Source: Przewalskia tangutica
Lineage: Eukaryota > Streptophyta > Magnoliopsida > Solanales > Solanaceae
Assembly (NCBI GenBank): GCA_029844215.1
Contig: CM056724.1
Location: 91,283,093-91,347,092 of the forward strand
Length of the DNA: 64,000 bases
Direction of reading: 5' to 3'
Of the stretch, positions 10,912-20,300 are shown piece by piece. Position numbers and translations under genes: made by a program. The notes under the pieces are model-generated. The model did no database searches and was not told the DNA's origin. It saw only the letters and a program-made list of their open reading frames with translations. Every line of letters starts with the position of its first letter. Position 1 is the stretch's first letter.

Positions 10912-13900
10912 ATGGGCACCGACTCCAACTCTGGAGATAACTCTCCACACAGAACCCTTCCCGAGGGTAACACACTACCCACAACATCCTCTGTCACCTT
11001 TGTTCTTGACCATAACCACCCTCTGTTTCTCCAAGCCTCTGATGCGAGTGGAGCATCCTTAATATCTTTCCAACTTTTAGGCTCTGAAAATTATACTATA
11101 TGGAGCAGATCCATGAAAATAGCCTTGCTTGGTAGAAACAAATTAGGGTTTGTAAATGGAAAGTGTGTCAAGGATCTGTATGAAATGGAATTGTGGGACC
11201 AATGGGACAGAGTTAATGCCATTGTCCAAGCATGGCTGATGAATGCAGTGTCCAGTAGTCTATTGAGTGGGGTTCTGTATGCAGAATCAGCCCTTGAAGT
11301 ATGGGAAGACTTGAGGGAAAGGTTCGATAAGATAGATGAATCCAGAACTTATGACTTGCATCGGGAAATTGCCACTCTAACTCAAGAAAATAACAGTGTC
11401 TCTAAATACTTCACTAAACTGAAAACCCTGTGGGTAGAATATCAGGCCTTAGTACCACCCCCCAACTGTGCATGCCCTACTTCCAAGGATTTCACAAATT
11501 ACCTACAAAAGCAAAAATTGTATCAATTTCTTATGGGTCTGAATGAAAACTACATGCAGGCCAGGTCTCAGATCTTACTTATGACACCTCTTCCTACAGT
11601 TAACAAAGCCTACTCTATGATTGTTAGTGATGAGAGTCAAAAAGGCATAACTGTTAAGTCATCTGCTGGTCTGCTTGGGGTAGGGCCCAGTACAATGGGA
11701 CAGAACAACATCTCAGGCATGTATTCCAAGACAGGAACCACAGCCAAGGAAAAATTCAAAAGGAACACAAACCTCTTTTGTGAAGTGTGCAAAATGAGAG
11801 GGCACACAAAAGAATTCTGTTATAAAATTGTTGGTTATCCACCAGGCTTCAGGTCAAAAAGAAAAGAGCATGCAGCTAACAATGCTTGTACTGATACCTG
11901 TACTGATTATAACACACATGGTGTTGGACCTGGAAGAACTGGAAACAACTTGATGATTGGAGGTGCACCAGTCTTCTCACAAGATCAATTTGAACAGATA
12001 CTTAAGCTGCTAAATCAGAACAGAGGACAGACTGCTGTGAACATTGACTCTCAAGGTGACAACTCTTTAGCAAACACTGCAGGTATGACTAAACTCAAAG
12101 CCTTACATGTTGTTGAGATAAACAAGAAATGGATAATAGATACAGGTGCCACAAACCATATGGCATCTGATTTGAGCATGCTAGATAAAGTAACCAAACT
12201 AAGTGAGAATAATGGAAGCACAAAAAATGTATTCTTACCAAATGGTGAAACTGCCAAGGTAACACACACTGGCAACAATAATCTGTCTGCCAGAAGCACC
12301 TTGAGTAATGTCTTATATCTTCCTGATTTTAAACACAACTTGCTGTCTGTATCACAGCTTACTAGAGAATCAAAATGTGCTGCTATTTTTTACCCTGACT
12401 TTTGCCTGTTTCAGGATCTCTACACTGGGAGGGTGAAGGAGATTGGTAAACTTCATGATGGCCTCTATATCCTAGCTTCAGGATCCATACAGAAGTCTGC
12501 ACTAACTGTACAAGCTAAAGAAAGTACAGAAGCTGATATAAACCTGTGGCATAGAAGGTTTGGCCACACCTCTAGCAAAGTACTAAGTCAATTGATTGAT
12601 GCTAGTGTTGATAGTATAGCTAAAACAATACAAACTTGTAATGTGTGTCCTTGTGCAAAGCAATATAGACAACCTTTTACTAATAGCAATACTTGTAGTA
12701 AATCTATATTTGATATGGTGCATATGGATGTATGGGGTCCTTATAAGATAGAAACTCATAATGGCAAGAAATATTTCCTAACTATAGTAGATGACTACTC
12801 CAGAATGACTTGGGTGTACTTGCTAAGATTAAAATCTGAAACTTGTGTAGTTATTCAGCAATTTTTTAGTTATGTGTCTACTCAATTCAACCAAACTGTT
12901 AAGACTGTTAGGACTGACAATGGCACAGAGTTTGTTAATGACATCTGTAGCAGCCTCTTTCAAAAACTAGGGATAATCCATCAGAGATCCTGTGCCTACA
13001 CACCCCAACAAAATGGTATAGCTGAAAGAAAACATAGACACATTCTAGAGGTAACTAGGGCAATAAGACTTCAAGCCAATATTCCTATCAAATTTTGGGG
13101 CCTATGTGTAGTAGCAGCAGTATACCTGATAAATAGAATGCCTTCTTCCATCACTGGTAAGACACCCTATGAAAGCATGTACCAACAAAAGCCTTCCATA
13201 GGTCACATCAGAACCATAGGTTGTCTGTGTTTTGCTAAAGACCTAACTGTCACTGATAAGCTCCAATCTAGAGTTAAATGTTGTGTTTTGATGGGTTTTT
13301 CAGAGACTCAAAAAGGATACTTTCTGTATGACATGAATGCTAATGTGTTTCTTGTCAGTAGGGAGGTCACCTTCAGGGAAACTGAGTATCCTTTTAAGAA
13401 AAATATAGACCCTGTACCTATCTTCACTAATCTTAAAGAGAACATACACATTACTCAAGTAGATGGCATATCACAACCTGTCACTCAGAACACTCTACTT
13501 GAATCTCAAAAAGAAACCACAAATACTATCACTCCTCACTATACTGATAATAACACTAATAACTCTCAGGTTTCTGAAACACAACAGCAACCAGAAACTA
13601 CAGTCAGTATCAGAAAATCTAATAGGCCCAGACAACCTCCTATATGGCTCAAAGACTTTGTCACTTCAAATGTTAACAATGTCCTCTATCCTATTCAGGA
13701 CTACATGCACTATGACCATCTTAGTAATAGATATCAGGTTTTTCTAACTTCTTTTTCTGAATTAACAGAACCACAAAGCTACAATGAGGCTTCTAAAGAT
13801 CCTAGATGGGTGGAAGCCATGGAAGCTGAATTGAAAGCCTTACAAGATAATCAAACATGGGACATTGTCCCCCTACCTACAGGAAAGTACCCTATAGGAT

Positions 13901-15228
13901 GTAAATGGATATATAAAATAAAATATAAAGAATCTGGGGAGATAGAAAGATTAAAGGCTAGGTTAGTTGCTAAAGGTTACAATCAACAAGAAGGAATAGA
14001 TTATCAAGAAACCTTCTCCCCAGTAGTAAAAATGGTCAATGTTAGGACTATTCTAGCTACTGCAGCTTCTAAAGGATGGCATATTCATCAAATGGATGTG
14101 TATAATGCCTTTCTTCAAGGGGATCTTTATGATGAAATTTATATGGACCTCCCACAAGGATTCATTAGTCAAGGGGGCAAACATGTGTGTAGACTTCATA
14201 AATCCTTGTATGGGCTCAAACAAGCACCCAGACAATGGAATTCAAAACTGACTGCAGCCTTGATTCAAATGAAATTCAGGCAGTCTCACTATGATCACTC
14301 ACTGTTTATAAAACAGACCAGTCAGAATATCATTATCATACTAGTCTATGTAGATGACATGATAGTTACAGGGAATAATGTGAAACTAATAACAGAGACA
14401 AAGCAGTCCCTTCAAGATGTGTTCAAAATGAAAGACCTAGGAGAATTAAGATACTTCTTAGGAATTGAATTTACTAGATCAAAAATAGGAATCCTAATGC
14501 ATCAAAGGAAATATACTTTGGAGCTGATTTCTGAATCTGGACTAGCTGGGGCTAAGCCTATTAACACACCTACTGACTGTAATACCAAGATGACTACTAA
14601 AGAATATGATGAACTAGCTGCTAAACAACAGAATATTCAGGGAAAGAATACTACTACTACTACTGATGAACTCTTAAAAAATGTTAGGATCTACCAAAGA
14701 CTGATTGGTAAACTACTGTATCTTACCATTACTAGACCAGACATAGCATATAGTGTCCAAACTCTCAGCCAGTTTCTGCAACAACCTAAGCAGTCTCATA
14801 TGAATGCTGCTCTTAGAATAATAAGGTATCTAAAGAATCAGCCAGGACAAGGAGTACTATTGTCTAGTAGTCAACAAAATACACTAACTGCTTTCTGTGA
14901 TGCAGACTGGGCAGCATGCCCACACACAAGAAAATCTATTACAGGTTATCTAGTAAAACTGGGGGACTCTCTCATTTCCTGGAAGTCCAAGAAGCAGTCT
15001 ACTATCTCCAGGAGCTCTGCAGAATCTGAATACAGAAGCCTTGCCAGTGCTGTTGCTGAGGTTACTTGGATTGTTGGTCTGTTAAGAGATATTGACTTCA
15101 GCATCCAGCAGCCAGTCTCTATATACACAGACAGCAAATCAGCTATACAAATAGCAGCAAATCCAGTCTTTCATGAAAGGACTAAACATATAGAGATTTT
15201 TTTTTTATTTTTTATGAAGCCGATATGA
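10912..15228 (+). CDS. Copia gag-pol polyprotein, C-terminus replaced by nested insert
   Basis: This frame encodes the gag, protease, integrase, reverse transcriptase and RNase H needed for retrotransposition in cytoplasmic virus-like particles. Residues about 45-240 are a copia gag domain (SFQLLGSENYTIW). A CX2CX4HX4C zinc knuckle is at C290, C293, H298 and C303, and the protease motif DTGA at 410-413. The integrase zinc site is H547, H552, C576 and C579; the catalytic triad is D606, D669 and E705 (35 residues between the last two). RT spans about 966-1210 with D1062 and YVDD at 1146-1149. RNase H has D1330, E1371 and D1407. There is no internal stop or frameshift over 1429 codons. From 15199 the frame enters the nested insert and adds nine foreign residues before a stop, so the fourth RNase H acid is lost. 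The native tail is at 16789-16956. The start is the first ATG after the leader repeats. Confidence 0.97.
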   Translation: MGTDSNSGDNSPHRTLPEGNTLPTTSSVTFVLDHNHPLFLQASDASGASLISFQLLGSENYTIWSRSMKIALLGRNKLGFVNGKCVKDLYEMELWDQWDRVNAIVQAWLMNAVSSSLLSGVLYAESALEVWEDLRERFDKIDESRTYDLHREIATLTQENNSVSKYFTKLKTLWVEYQALVPPPNCACPTSKDFTNYLQKQKLYQFLMGLNENYMQARSQILLMTPLPTVNKAYSMIVSDESQKGITVKSSAGLLGVGPSTMGQNNISGMYSKTGTTAKEKFKRNTNLFCEVCKMRGHTKEFCYKIVGYPPGFRSKRKEHAANNACTDTCTDYNTHGVGPGRTGNNLMIGGAPVFSQDQFEQILKLLNQNRGQTAVNIDSQGDNSLANTAGMTKLKALHVVEINKKWIIDTGATNHMASDLSMLDKVTKLSENNGSTKNVFLPNGETAKVTHTGNNNLSARSTLSNVLYLPDFKHNLLSVSQLTRESKCAAIFYPDFCLFQDLYTGRVKEIGKLHDGLYILASGSIQKSALTVQAKESTEADINLWHRRFGHTSSKVLSQLIDASVDSIAKTIQTCNVCPCAKQYRQPFTNSNTCSKSIFDMVHMDVWGPYKIETHNGKKYFLTIVDDYSRMTWVYLLRLKSETCVVIQQFFSYVSTQFNQTVKTVRTDNGTEFVNDICSSLFQKLGIIHQRSCAYTPQQNGIAERKHRHILEVTRAIRLQANIPIKFWGLCVVAAVYLINRMPSSITGKTPYESMYQQKPSIGHIRTIGCLCFAKDLTVTDKLQSRVKCCVLMGFSETQKGYFLYDMNANVFLVSREVTFRETEYPFKKNIDPVPIFTNLKENIHITQVDGISQPVTQNTLLESQKETTNTITPHYTDNNTNNSQVSETQQQPETTVSIRKSNRPRQPPIWLKDFVTSNVNNVLYPIQDYMHYDHLSNRYQVFLTSFSELTEPQSYNEASKDPRWVEAMEAELKALQDNQTWDIVPLPTGKYPIGCKWIYKIKYKESGEIERLKARLVAKGYNQQEGIDYQETFSPVVKMVNVRTILATAASKGWHIHQMDVYNAFLQGDLYDEIYMDLPQGFISQGGKHVCRLHKSLYGLKQAPRQWNSKLTAALIQMKFRQSHYDHSLFIKQTSQNIIIILVYVDDMIVTGNNVKLITETKQSLQDVFKMKDLGELRYFLGIEFTRSKIGILMHQRKYTLELISESGLAGAKPINTPTDCNTKMTTKEYDELAAKQQNIQGKNTTTTTDELLKNVRIYQRLIGKLLYLTITRPDIAYSVQTLSQFLQQPKQSHMNAALRIIRYLKNQPGQGVLLSSSQQNTLTAFCDADWAACPHTRKSITGYLVKLGDSLISWKSKKQSTISRSSAESEYRSLASAVAEVTWIVGLLRDIDFSIQQPVSIYTDSKSAIQIAANPVFHERTKHIEIFFLFFMKPI
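15197..15213 (-). other. Poly(A) tail of the nested insert
   Basis: On the + strand the stretch is ten T, one A and six T, so on the minus strand it is an A-tract at the 3' end of the insert. Its position against the interrupted pol codon makes it the retroposition tail. Two of the T residues (15197-15198) may belong to the pol Ile codon. Confidence 0.8.
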
Positions 15229-15251
15229 TTTTATATATAAAAAGAAGTACA

Positions 15252-15268
15252 GGGGGCCCCCGTAGGGG
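15252..15268 (-). other. GC hairpin close to the 3' end of the nested insert
   Basis: GGGGGCCCCC (15252-15261) is a perfect 10-bp palindrome overlapping CCCC-GTA-GGGG (15258-15268). It sits about 40 bp before the poly(A) end of the minus-strand transcript. Some plant LINEs and their SINE partners carry a 3' stem-loop that the LINE reverse transcriptase recognises, so this could be the mobilisation signal. A plain 3' UTR stem is equally possible. Confidence 0.5.
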
Positions 15269-15332
15269 AAAATACACTGCTCATCAGCAGGAGTGCAAAA
15301 AGAAGGACGATGCAATAATCAAATAAGCAATG

Positions 15333-15367
15333 ATCATCACCGAGTTTATAACATACTCGATGATGAT
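15333..15367 (-). other. 3' UTR stem-loop of the nested insert
   Basis: Arms 15333-15345 and 15355-15367 pair at 12 of 13 positions around a 9-nt loop (15346-15354). It lies in the untranslated stretch between the last stop of the insert frame (15499) and the poly(A) tail. I recognise no specific element. The remainder of 15214-15498 holds nothing else I can support. Confidence 0.55.
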
Positions 15368-15498
15368 ACTACAAATGCGGATACAAACAAAATGAAGATA
15401 CAATGTAAGCCTAAAGCTATAAAATACCTCCGGGCATACAAAGTCTTCAATCTGAAGTGTCTCTTCTCTGTCATCCCCCAGATATTCTAGAAATCTGA

Positions 15499-16689
15499 TC
15501 ATGTACTAGGAATTCTGGGTCTGGATCTGGATCTGGATCTTGTAGTGATGGATGAGGTTGCCCGATGTGTAATCTTTAGAGCATCTCTCTGTACTGGAAC
15601 CAATGGAACTGGGTCTGGCTGAGCCATCAATGCATCTGTCATTTTCCTAAGTATCCGATCTAACTCGTCAGTATCAATCCCCATGTATTTTCCATTTCCT
15701 GGCTGTCTCATATCTGCTATCATCTGCCGCTCTGTGCGCTGATGAGTGTAGGGCTGATGTGCCTGTAACCTGTTCCTCTTCCTTTCAAGGGCCTCTCTAA
15801 TGATATCCAAAGATGGGCCATAGTTGTTCGCGCGTCACCTGCCGACTGACGCCACAACCGATTCGCTTCGTGAAGGTTTTGATGAAATCGCACCGCCGAT
15901 TAATTTCATCACCGTTCGCAATCTCAGATCCTGAATATCCCTGTTCCTAATCGGAACAGCCCCGTCTGAACCAGTCGGAAGCGCTGGTGTAACCTGTGGA
16001 ATCTCATCACCCTGAAGCCTTATGCCCATAAAAGGATCAGAATCATCCGTGTAAGCATCCGATACCTCAGGAGTGCAATCTGCTACAGCTGGTGTATCCA
16101 TCACTGTATCCCTATCCTCATCAAATAAGTCAGCCATGTCAACAAAATTATCATCCTTGTCAGTCATGGCTTCCTCATGGATATCAACCTCTACCTCTAC
16201 ATCATCATCCTCAGCAGTGACAAACTCATTACCACAAATCCTCCTCACACTATCAGAAGAGGGGCTGCTAGTATAAGCTTGGTTCAAAGACACAGAATTC
16301 TTGGCTAAAGAAGGTAGCACAAGATTAACAGTAGGGGAAGAGGGAGCGGAAGAAAAGATAGGGCGTTTAGCTTTGGCTTTCCCAATATCCAGTGGGGATA
16401 ATGGGTGAGTAAGGGTGAGTGAGGGGAGGGGTGTGGTATCTGGAGGGGGGGTAGGTTCGGGGGGAGGTGTGGGGTCAGGAGGTGGGATGGGTTCTGATGG
16501 AAAAAGGGGGGTGATGTCAGGTAGAGATGGCTGTGGTGTGGTCTCAGGTGGGTTTGGTTCAAGAGGAGGGGGAGGGTGAGTGGTCTCAGGTGGGGTGGGC
16601 AATGTGGTAAGGGGCTGAGTTATAGTAGGGAGGGTGGGGATAGGTAAGGTGGAGGAGGTGCTAGCAACGGTGGGAAGTGATTGTGCCAT
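15499..16689 (-). pseudogene. Unrecognised proline-rich/acidic protein frame with one in-frame TGA
   Basis: The minus-strand frame opens at the ATG at 16689 and runs 284 codons to a TGA at 15837-15835. The same frame then continues without a stop to 15499, about 111 more codons. The TGA is the only break. It reads as CGA with one C-to-T change at a CpG, as expected of methylation decay, so the source protein was probably about 396 residues. Residues 1-110 are Pro/Thr-rich (PPPPLEP-like runs). About 160-230 is strongly acidic (EDDDVEVEVD, DLFDEDRD). The distal part is basic and possibly helical (REALERKRNRL), ending in an Arg-Ser repeat encoded by a GGATCT hexamer repeat. No signal peptide or catalytic motif is visible. 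I do not recognise the family; a plant nuclear or transposon-associated protein is conceivable. Confidence 0.65.
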
Positions 16690-16788
16690 GAATTGAAATA
16701 AAGGAAGGGAGTTTTGTTGATGGTTCGGAGTAGGTGTGGGGGTAGGTAGTGGAGTGGGGGTGAGTGGAATTTCTGAGGGTTGTGCTAT
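16690..16788 (-). other. 5' leader of the nested insert
   Basis: These 99 bp lie between the right insert junction and the ATG of the insert frame. On the minus strand they are C/A/T-rich with few G, as in a plant 5' UTR, and have no upstream ATG that I can see. A leader of this kind suggests the insert is near full length rather than the 5'-truncated product usual for LINEs. Confidence 0.55.
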
Positions 16789-16956
16789 GACCTACACTTC
16801 ATAAGAGAAAAGATCCAGAAAGGCATAGTGAAAACTGAGTACATTCCTACTACAGAGCAGCCTGCAGATCTGCTCACAAAAGGGCTAAGTAGATATCAGC
16901 ATCATCATCTTTGTTCCAAGCTAGGATTACTGAACATCTTCCAGCATCCAGCTTGA
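16789..16956 (+). pseudogene. Detached C-terminal end of copia RNase H/pol
   Basis: These 55 codons and a TGA (16954-16956) continue the interrupted gag-pol frame. The segment opens with Asp-Leu-His-Phe-Ile-Arg-Glu, the usual copia RNase H ending. Its first Asp is the fourth catalytic acid of the family, now cut off from the other three. The segment then has the conserved QPADLLTKGL motif. It has no start codon of its own here and cannot be made as part of the polyprotein while the insert is present. Confidence 0.95.
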
Positions 16957-16963
16957 GGGAGCC
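16951..16963 (+). other. Polypurine tract before the 3' LTR
   Basis: GCTTGAGGGAGCC ends exactly at the 3' LTR. It is the plus-strand primer site of plant copia elements, which commonly read CTTGAGGGGGAG. The pol stop codon lies inside it. Confidence 0.85.
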
Positions 16964-17333
16964 TGTTAAAATAAAAGATAAGGGCAGTTCTGTTAGTTAT
17001 TTTGTAAGCCCATTAAGGGGCAGCCCATGCCATTAAGGGAGCCGATTATTCTGTAAGCCCAGTATAGGGGAAGCCCAGTAATGAGGCGAATTGATATAAG
17101 GTCAGGCTATGATCTGCAAAGGGCAGAAGGTTGTACTCTCTATCAATCAATTGTTCAAAAAGGTGTATGGAAAAATACCCTAATATCTTTTTCTTTCTTC
17201 TGTGTTATCTCCTTCTTCATCTTCTTCCTTCTCTATTGAGAGTTTTACTGTCAGCGTGTGTTGCATGGGTTATCTCAGTATGCACATAGCCTAGATTGTG
17301 GTTGTTAAATCTTATCAATGACCAGATTCAACA
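16964..17333 (+). repeat. 3' long terminal repeat of the copia element
   Basis: A 370-bp copy of the 5' LTR with four substitutions and no indels, starting TGTTAAAAT and ending CAACA. AATTC and the satellite boundary AGACTATAAA follow at once. The near identity gives a divergence of about 1.1 percent between the LTRs. Confidence 0.97.
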
Positions 17334-17338
17334 AATTC
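17334..17338 (+). repeat. Target-site duplication AATTC, right copy
   Basis: AATTC after the 3' LTR matches 10091-10095. The satellite resumes at 17339 with AGACTATAAAATAAATG, exactly where the left block stopped, so nothing was lost at insertion. Confidence 0.97.
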
Positions 17339-20300
17339 AGACTATAAAATAAATGAATTCACACCCATTTTTTAAAATTTAATAGAATTATCAAATAAAA
17401 TACAATATTTAGTGTGTAATTTAGACTTGTAGAGAGAGAGATTAGAGAGATGATAGATAGATTTGTGAGAAATATGAAGAGGAAAATGAAGTAATTATGG
17501 TTGAGAAATAGGTTTAAAGAGTGAATATACTAACTTAGAAGTTAAAAATAAATATTAAGGGGGTAGGGGGTTTATAGGATGTCGTTCGCCAAAATGGCCA
17601 TTACTATACGTTTCCAAAGGCTAAAATCGAAAGTGATTGTTTCTGCAACGACTAATTTCTGCAAAGGGGGATGTGCTCTAGTCGCGTCCCGAGTTCAAAC
17701 CCAAATACCGACATTTTTCATCCAATTTTTTTGAGCGGATCTGGGAGGGGGCAGACCCGGCCTACTTGACCGGCTTAGTTGTTCCTCAACACCATCAACA
17801 AGCAGGTAACATTAAGTTTTTTGTCATTAGTTCATGTTACTAATTGTCCAAAAACGTGTTGCAACAATCAATTTCAAAGTTTAGACCCTCTGTATCATGT
17901 TCAACAACATCTGTACACTTAGAAAAATATGAAAAGGTGAACATTGATGTTTGTCATGCACTCATGTTCCTAGAACACAAAAAATAAAATGTTGCAATTG
18001 ATTTTATTTTTGCACCAGTTAATTACCATTTTTTCTGGCCTTCATTTTGATTTGCCGCCAGAAATTTTGATCCCCTTATTATTAATGTCGTTATTATTAG
18101 CAACGGTATTTGTTTTGTCAAATATTGAGATTAATTGAATTATATCCTTATCCTCAAAATGTTTCACAAATGTTTCTATGTGATCTTTCCGTGGGTGGAC
18201 ATCACATTTTGCAACTTGTTACCAAATTAGGCTTCACGAGCACCAATTAGATGGAAACGAACATGATCGGTGAGTAATTCAGACTATAAAATAAATGAAT
18301 TCACACCCATTTTTTAAACTTTAATAGAATTATCAAATAAAATACAATATTTAGTGTGCAATTTAGACTTGTATAGAGAAAGATTAGAGAGATGATAGGA
18401 AGATTTGTGAGAAATATGAAGAGGAAAATGAAGTAATTATGGTTGAGAAATAGGTTTAAAGCGTGAATATACTAAATTAGAAGTTAAAAATAAATATTAA
18501 GGGGGTACGGGGTTTATAGGATGTCGTTCGCCAAAATGGCCATTACTAGACGTTGCCAACGGCTAAAATCGAAAGTGATTGTTTGTGCAACAACTAATTT
18601 CTGCAAAGTGGGATGTGCTCTAGTCCCGTCCCGAGTTCGAACCCCAATACCGACATTTTTCATCCCATTTTTTAAGGGAGTCGAGGCGGCGGCCTACCCG
18701 ACCCATTGGACCGCCTTAGTTTTTCCTTAGCACCATCAACAAGCAGGTAACTTTTTGTTTTTTGTCATTAGTTCATGTTACTAATTGTCCAAAAACGTGT
18801 TGCAACAATCAATTTCAAAGTTTAGACCCTCTGTATCATGTTCAACAACATCTGTGCACTTAGAAAAATATGAAAAGGTGAACATTGATGTTTGTCATGC
18901 ACTCATGTTCCTTGAACACAAAAAATAAAATGCTGCAATTGATTTTATTTTTGCACCAGTTAATTACTTGTTTTTATGGCCTTCATTTTGATTTGCCGCC
19001 AGAAATTTTAATCCCCTTATTATTATTGTCGTTATTATTAGCAACATTTTTTGTGTGTCAAATATTGAGATTAATTGAATGTTATCCTTATCCTCAAAAT
19101 GTTTCAAAAATCTTTCTATGTGATCCTTTCCGTGGGTGGACATCACATTTTTAAAACTTGTTACCAAATTAGGCTTCACGAGCACCAATTAGATGGAAAC
19201 GAACAAGATCGGTGAATAATTCAGACTATAAAATAAATGAATTCAATCCCATTTTTTAAACTTTAATAGAATTATCAAATAAAATACAATATTTAGTATG
19301 CAATTTAGACTTGTAGAGAGAAAGATTAGAGAGATGATAGGAAGATTTGTGAGAAATATGAAGAGGAAAATGAAGTAATTATGGTTGAGAAATAGGTTTA
19401 AAGAGTGAATATACTAACTTAGAAGTTAAAAATAAATATTAAGGGGGTAGGGGGTTTATAGGATGTCGTTCGCCAAAATGGCCATTACTAGACGTTGCCA
19501 ACGGCTAAAATCGAAAGTGATTGTTTGTGCAACGACTAATTTCTGCAAAGGGGGATGTGCTCTAGTCCCGTCCCGAGTTCGAACCCAAATACCGACATTT
19601 TTCATCCATTTTTTTTGAGCGGATCGAGTGAGGCGACGACCTCTTATCTTGCCTTAGTTGTTCCTCAGCACCATCAAAAAGCAGGTAACATTATGTTTTT
19701 TGTCATTAGTTCATGTTACTAATTGTCCAAAAACGTGTTGCAACAATCAATTTCAAAGTTTAGACCCTCTGTATCATGTTCAACAACATCTGTGCCATTA
19801 GAAAAAGATGAAAAGGTGAACATTGATTTTTGTCATGCACTCATGTTCCTTGAACACAAAAAATAAAATGCTGTAATTGATTTTATTTTTGCACCAGTTA
19901 ATTACCTATATTTCTGGCCTTCATTTCGATTTGCCGCCAGAAATTTTAATCCCCTTATTATTAATGTCGTTATTATTAGCAACGCTATTTTTTTTTGTCA
20001 AATATTGAGATTAATTGAATGATATTCTTATCCTCAAAATGTTACACAAATCTTTCTATGTGATCCTTTCCGTGGGTGGACATCGCATTTTGCAACTTGT
20101 TACCAAATTAGTCTACACGAGCACCAATTAGATGGAAACGAACGTGATCGGTGAGTAATTCAGACTATAAAATAAATGAATTCACACCCATTTTTTAAAA
20201 TTTAATAGAATTATCAAATAAAATACAATATTTAGTGTGCAATTTAGACTTGTAGAGAGAACGATTAGAGAGATGATAGGAAGATTTGTGAGAAATATGA

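Larger units (their letters stand above)
15199..16788 (-). mobile_element. Nested antisense polyadenylated insert (retrocopy or LINE-mobilised element)
   Basis: About 1590 bp interrupts the pol frame between an Ile codon (15196-15198) and an Asp codon (16789-16791). Removing it restores an uninterrupted frame. On the minus strand it has a 99-bp leader, a proline-rich reading frame, a 3' UTR of about 300 bp with two hairpins, and an A-rich end, seen on the + strand as T10-A-T6 at 15197-15213. This is the layout of a reverse-transcribed mRNA. I see no target-site duplication: the right junction (GTTGTGCTATGACC) does not repeat the left flank. It has no reverse transcriptase of its own. A non-autonomous element with a LINE-like 3' end is the main alternative. 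Confidence 0.85.
10096..17333 (+). mobile_element. Ty1-copia LTR retrotransposon (7238 bp, including a 1.59-kb nested insert)
   Basis: This is a structurally complete copia element: 370-bp LTRs (TGTT...AACA), an AATTC target duplication, a primer binding site next to the 5' LTR, one gag-protease-integrase-RT-RNase H frame in the copia order (integrase before RT), and a polypurine tract before the 3' LTR. Without the nested insert the element would be about 5.65 kb, usual for plant copia. The LTRs differ at 4 of 370 positions, which implies a recent insertion. The element is now broken, because an antisense polyadenylated insert splits the end of RNase H. I do not assign a named lineage with confidence. 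Confidence 0.98.

Noticed and set aside
12051..12338. Antisense and alternative-frame ORFs within gag-pol (also at 13463-13747, 14053-14235 and 14946-15137)
   Set aside because: They overlap conserved copia domains in the correct frame and have no features of their own.
16305..16562. Second proline/histidine-rich frame on the minus strand inside the nested insert
   Set aside because: It lies fully inside the longer frame at 15835-16689, in another phase of the same C-rich sequence. It is a shadow of the proline-rich coding stretch.
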